From the NCBI GenBank assembly GCA_035464115.1, contig DATHSN010000262.1:1-5203 (forward strand): 5,203 nucleotides of DNA, written 5' to 3'. Numbering within the stretch: position 1 is the stretch's first letter; every line of letters starts with the position of its first letter. Positions 5,167 to 5,203 of this stretch are shown in pieces. The stretch comes from DATHSN01 sp035464115 (GTDB lineage: Bacteria > Actinomycetota > Acidimicrobiia > Acidimicrobiales > SKKL01). The position numbers were made by a program, and so were the translations under genes. The notes under the pieces are model-generated. The model worked only from the letters and a program-made list of their open reading frames with translations, was not told the DNA's origin and did not search any database.

Positions 5167-5203
5167 TGAGGTGGTGCGCGACCGCACGTCACGCACCACC
5201 TCA
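5167..5203. terminator. Perfect 12-bp inverted repeat after the CBM48 gene, probable terminator
   Basis: TGAGGTGGTGCG (5167-5178) is the exact reverse complement of CGCACCACCTCA (5192-5203), with a 13-base loop, starting 23 bases after the CBM48 stop. The position suits a transcription terminator, perhaps serving a convergent gene on the right too. The window ends at the last base of the repeat, so a T-run or a longer stem cannot be seen. Confidence 0.55.

Overview
The window is very GC-rich, with strong G/C preference at third codon positions, Shine-Dalgarno-led genes, GTG starts and Thr/Asp- or Pro/Thr-rich linkers behind membrane anchors. This fits a high-GC actinobacterium. An Acidimicrobiia-type genome (Ilumatobacter/Iamia-like) is my best guess, but there is no marker gene to confirm it. 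I see no rRNA, tRNA, CRISPR array, transposase or phage gene; it looks like ordinary chromosomal sequence with several poorly characterised envelope genes.

Layout, left to right. (1) Positions 1-735, minus strand: the first 245 residues of a protein with a Flp-type (type IVb) pilin N-terminus, a Pro/Thr linker and a beta-rich domain; the 3' end lies outside the window. (2) Positions 736-897: a divergent intergenic region with a small dyad. (3) Positions 898-1800, plus strand: a lipoprotein with a GerMN domain followed by a Gmad2 domain. (4) Positions 1801-1890: a short spacer with a candidate -10 box and a perfect 12-bp inverted repeat whose right arm runs into the ribosome binding site of the next gene. 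(5) Positions 1891-3159, plus strand: a 12-TM major facilitator exporter of the DHA3/MFS_3 type. (6) Positions 3128-4662, minus strand: a two-gene operon, convergent with and overlapping the MFS gene by 32 bp. Its first gene encodes a protein with two membrane segments flanking a long helical domain, of unknown function. Its second gene, joined by a 4-base GTGA overlap, encodes a seven-TM protein with the SxxxH...D...HxxxH pattern of the alkaline ceramidase/CREST hydrolases. (7) Positions 4663-4871: a divergent promoter region. (8) Positions 4872-5144, plus strand: a stand-alone 90-residue CBM48 (AMPK-beta-like glycogen-binding) protein. (9) Positions 5167-5203: a perfect 12-bp inverted repeat at the window edge, probably its terminator.

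Four of the six genes encode membrane or surface proteins (pilin-like protein, lipoprotein, exporter, ceramidase-like hydrolase), and a fifth, the unknown helical protein, is membrane-anchored. No single pathway joins them all. The most interesting unit is the coupled pair of helical membrane protein and CREST-family hydrolase. The next most interesting are the oversized Flp-type pilin and the hairpin that abuts the exporter's ribosome binding site.
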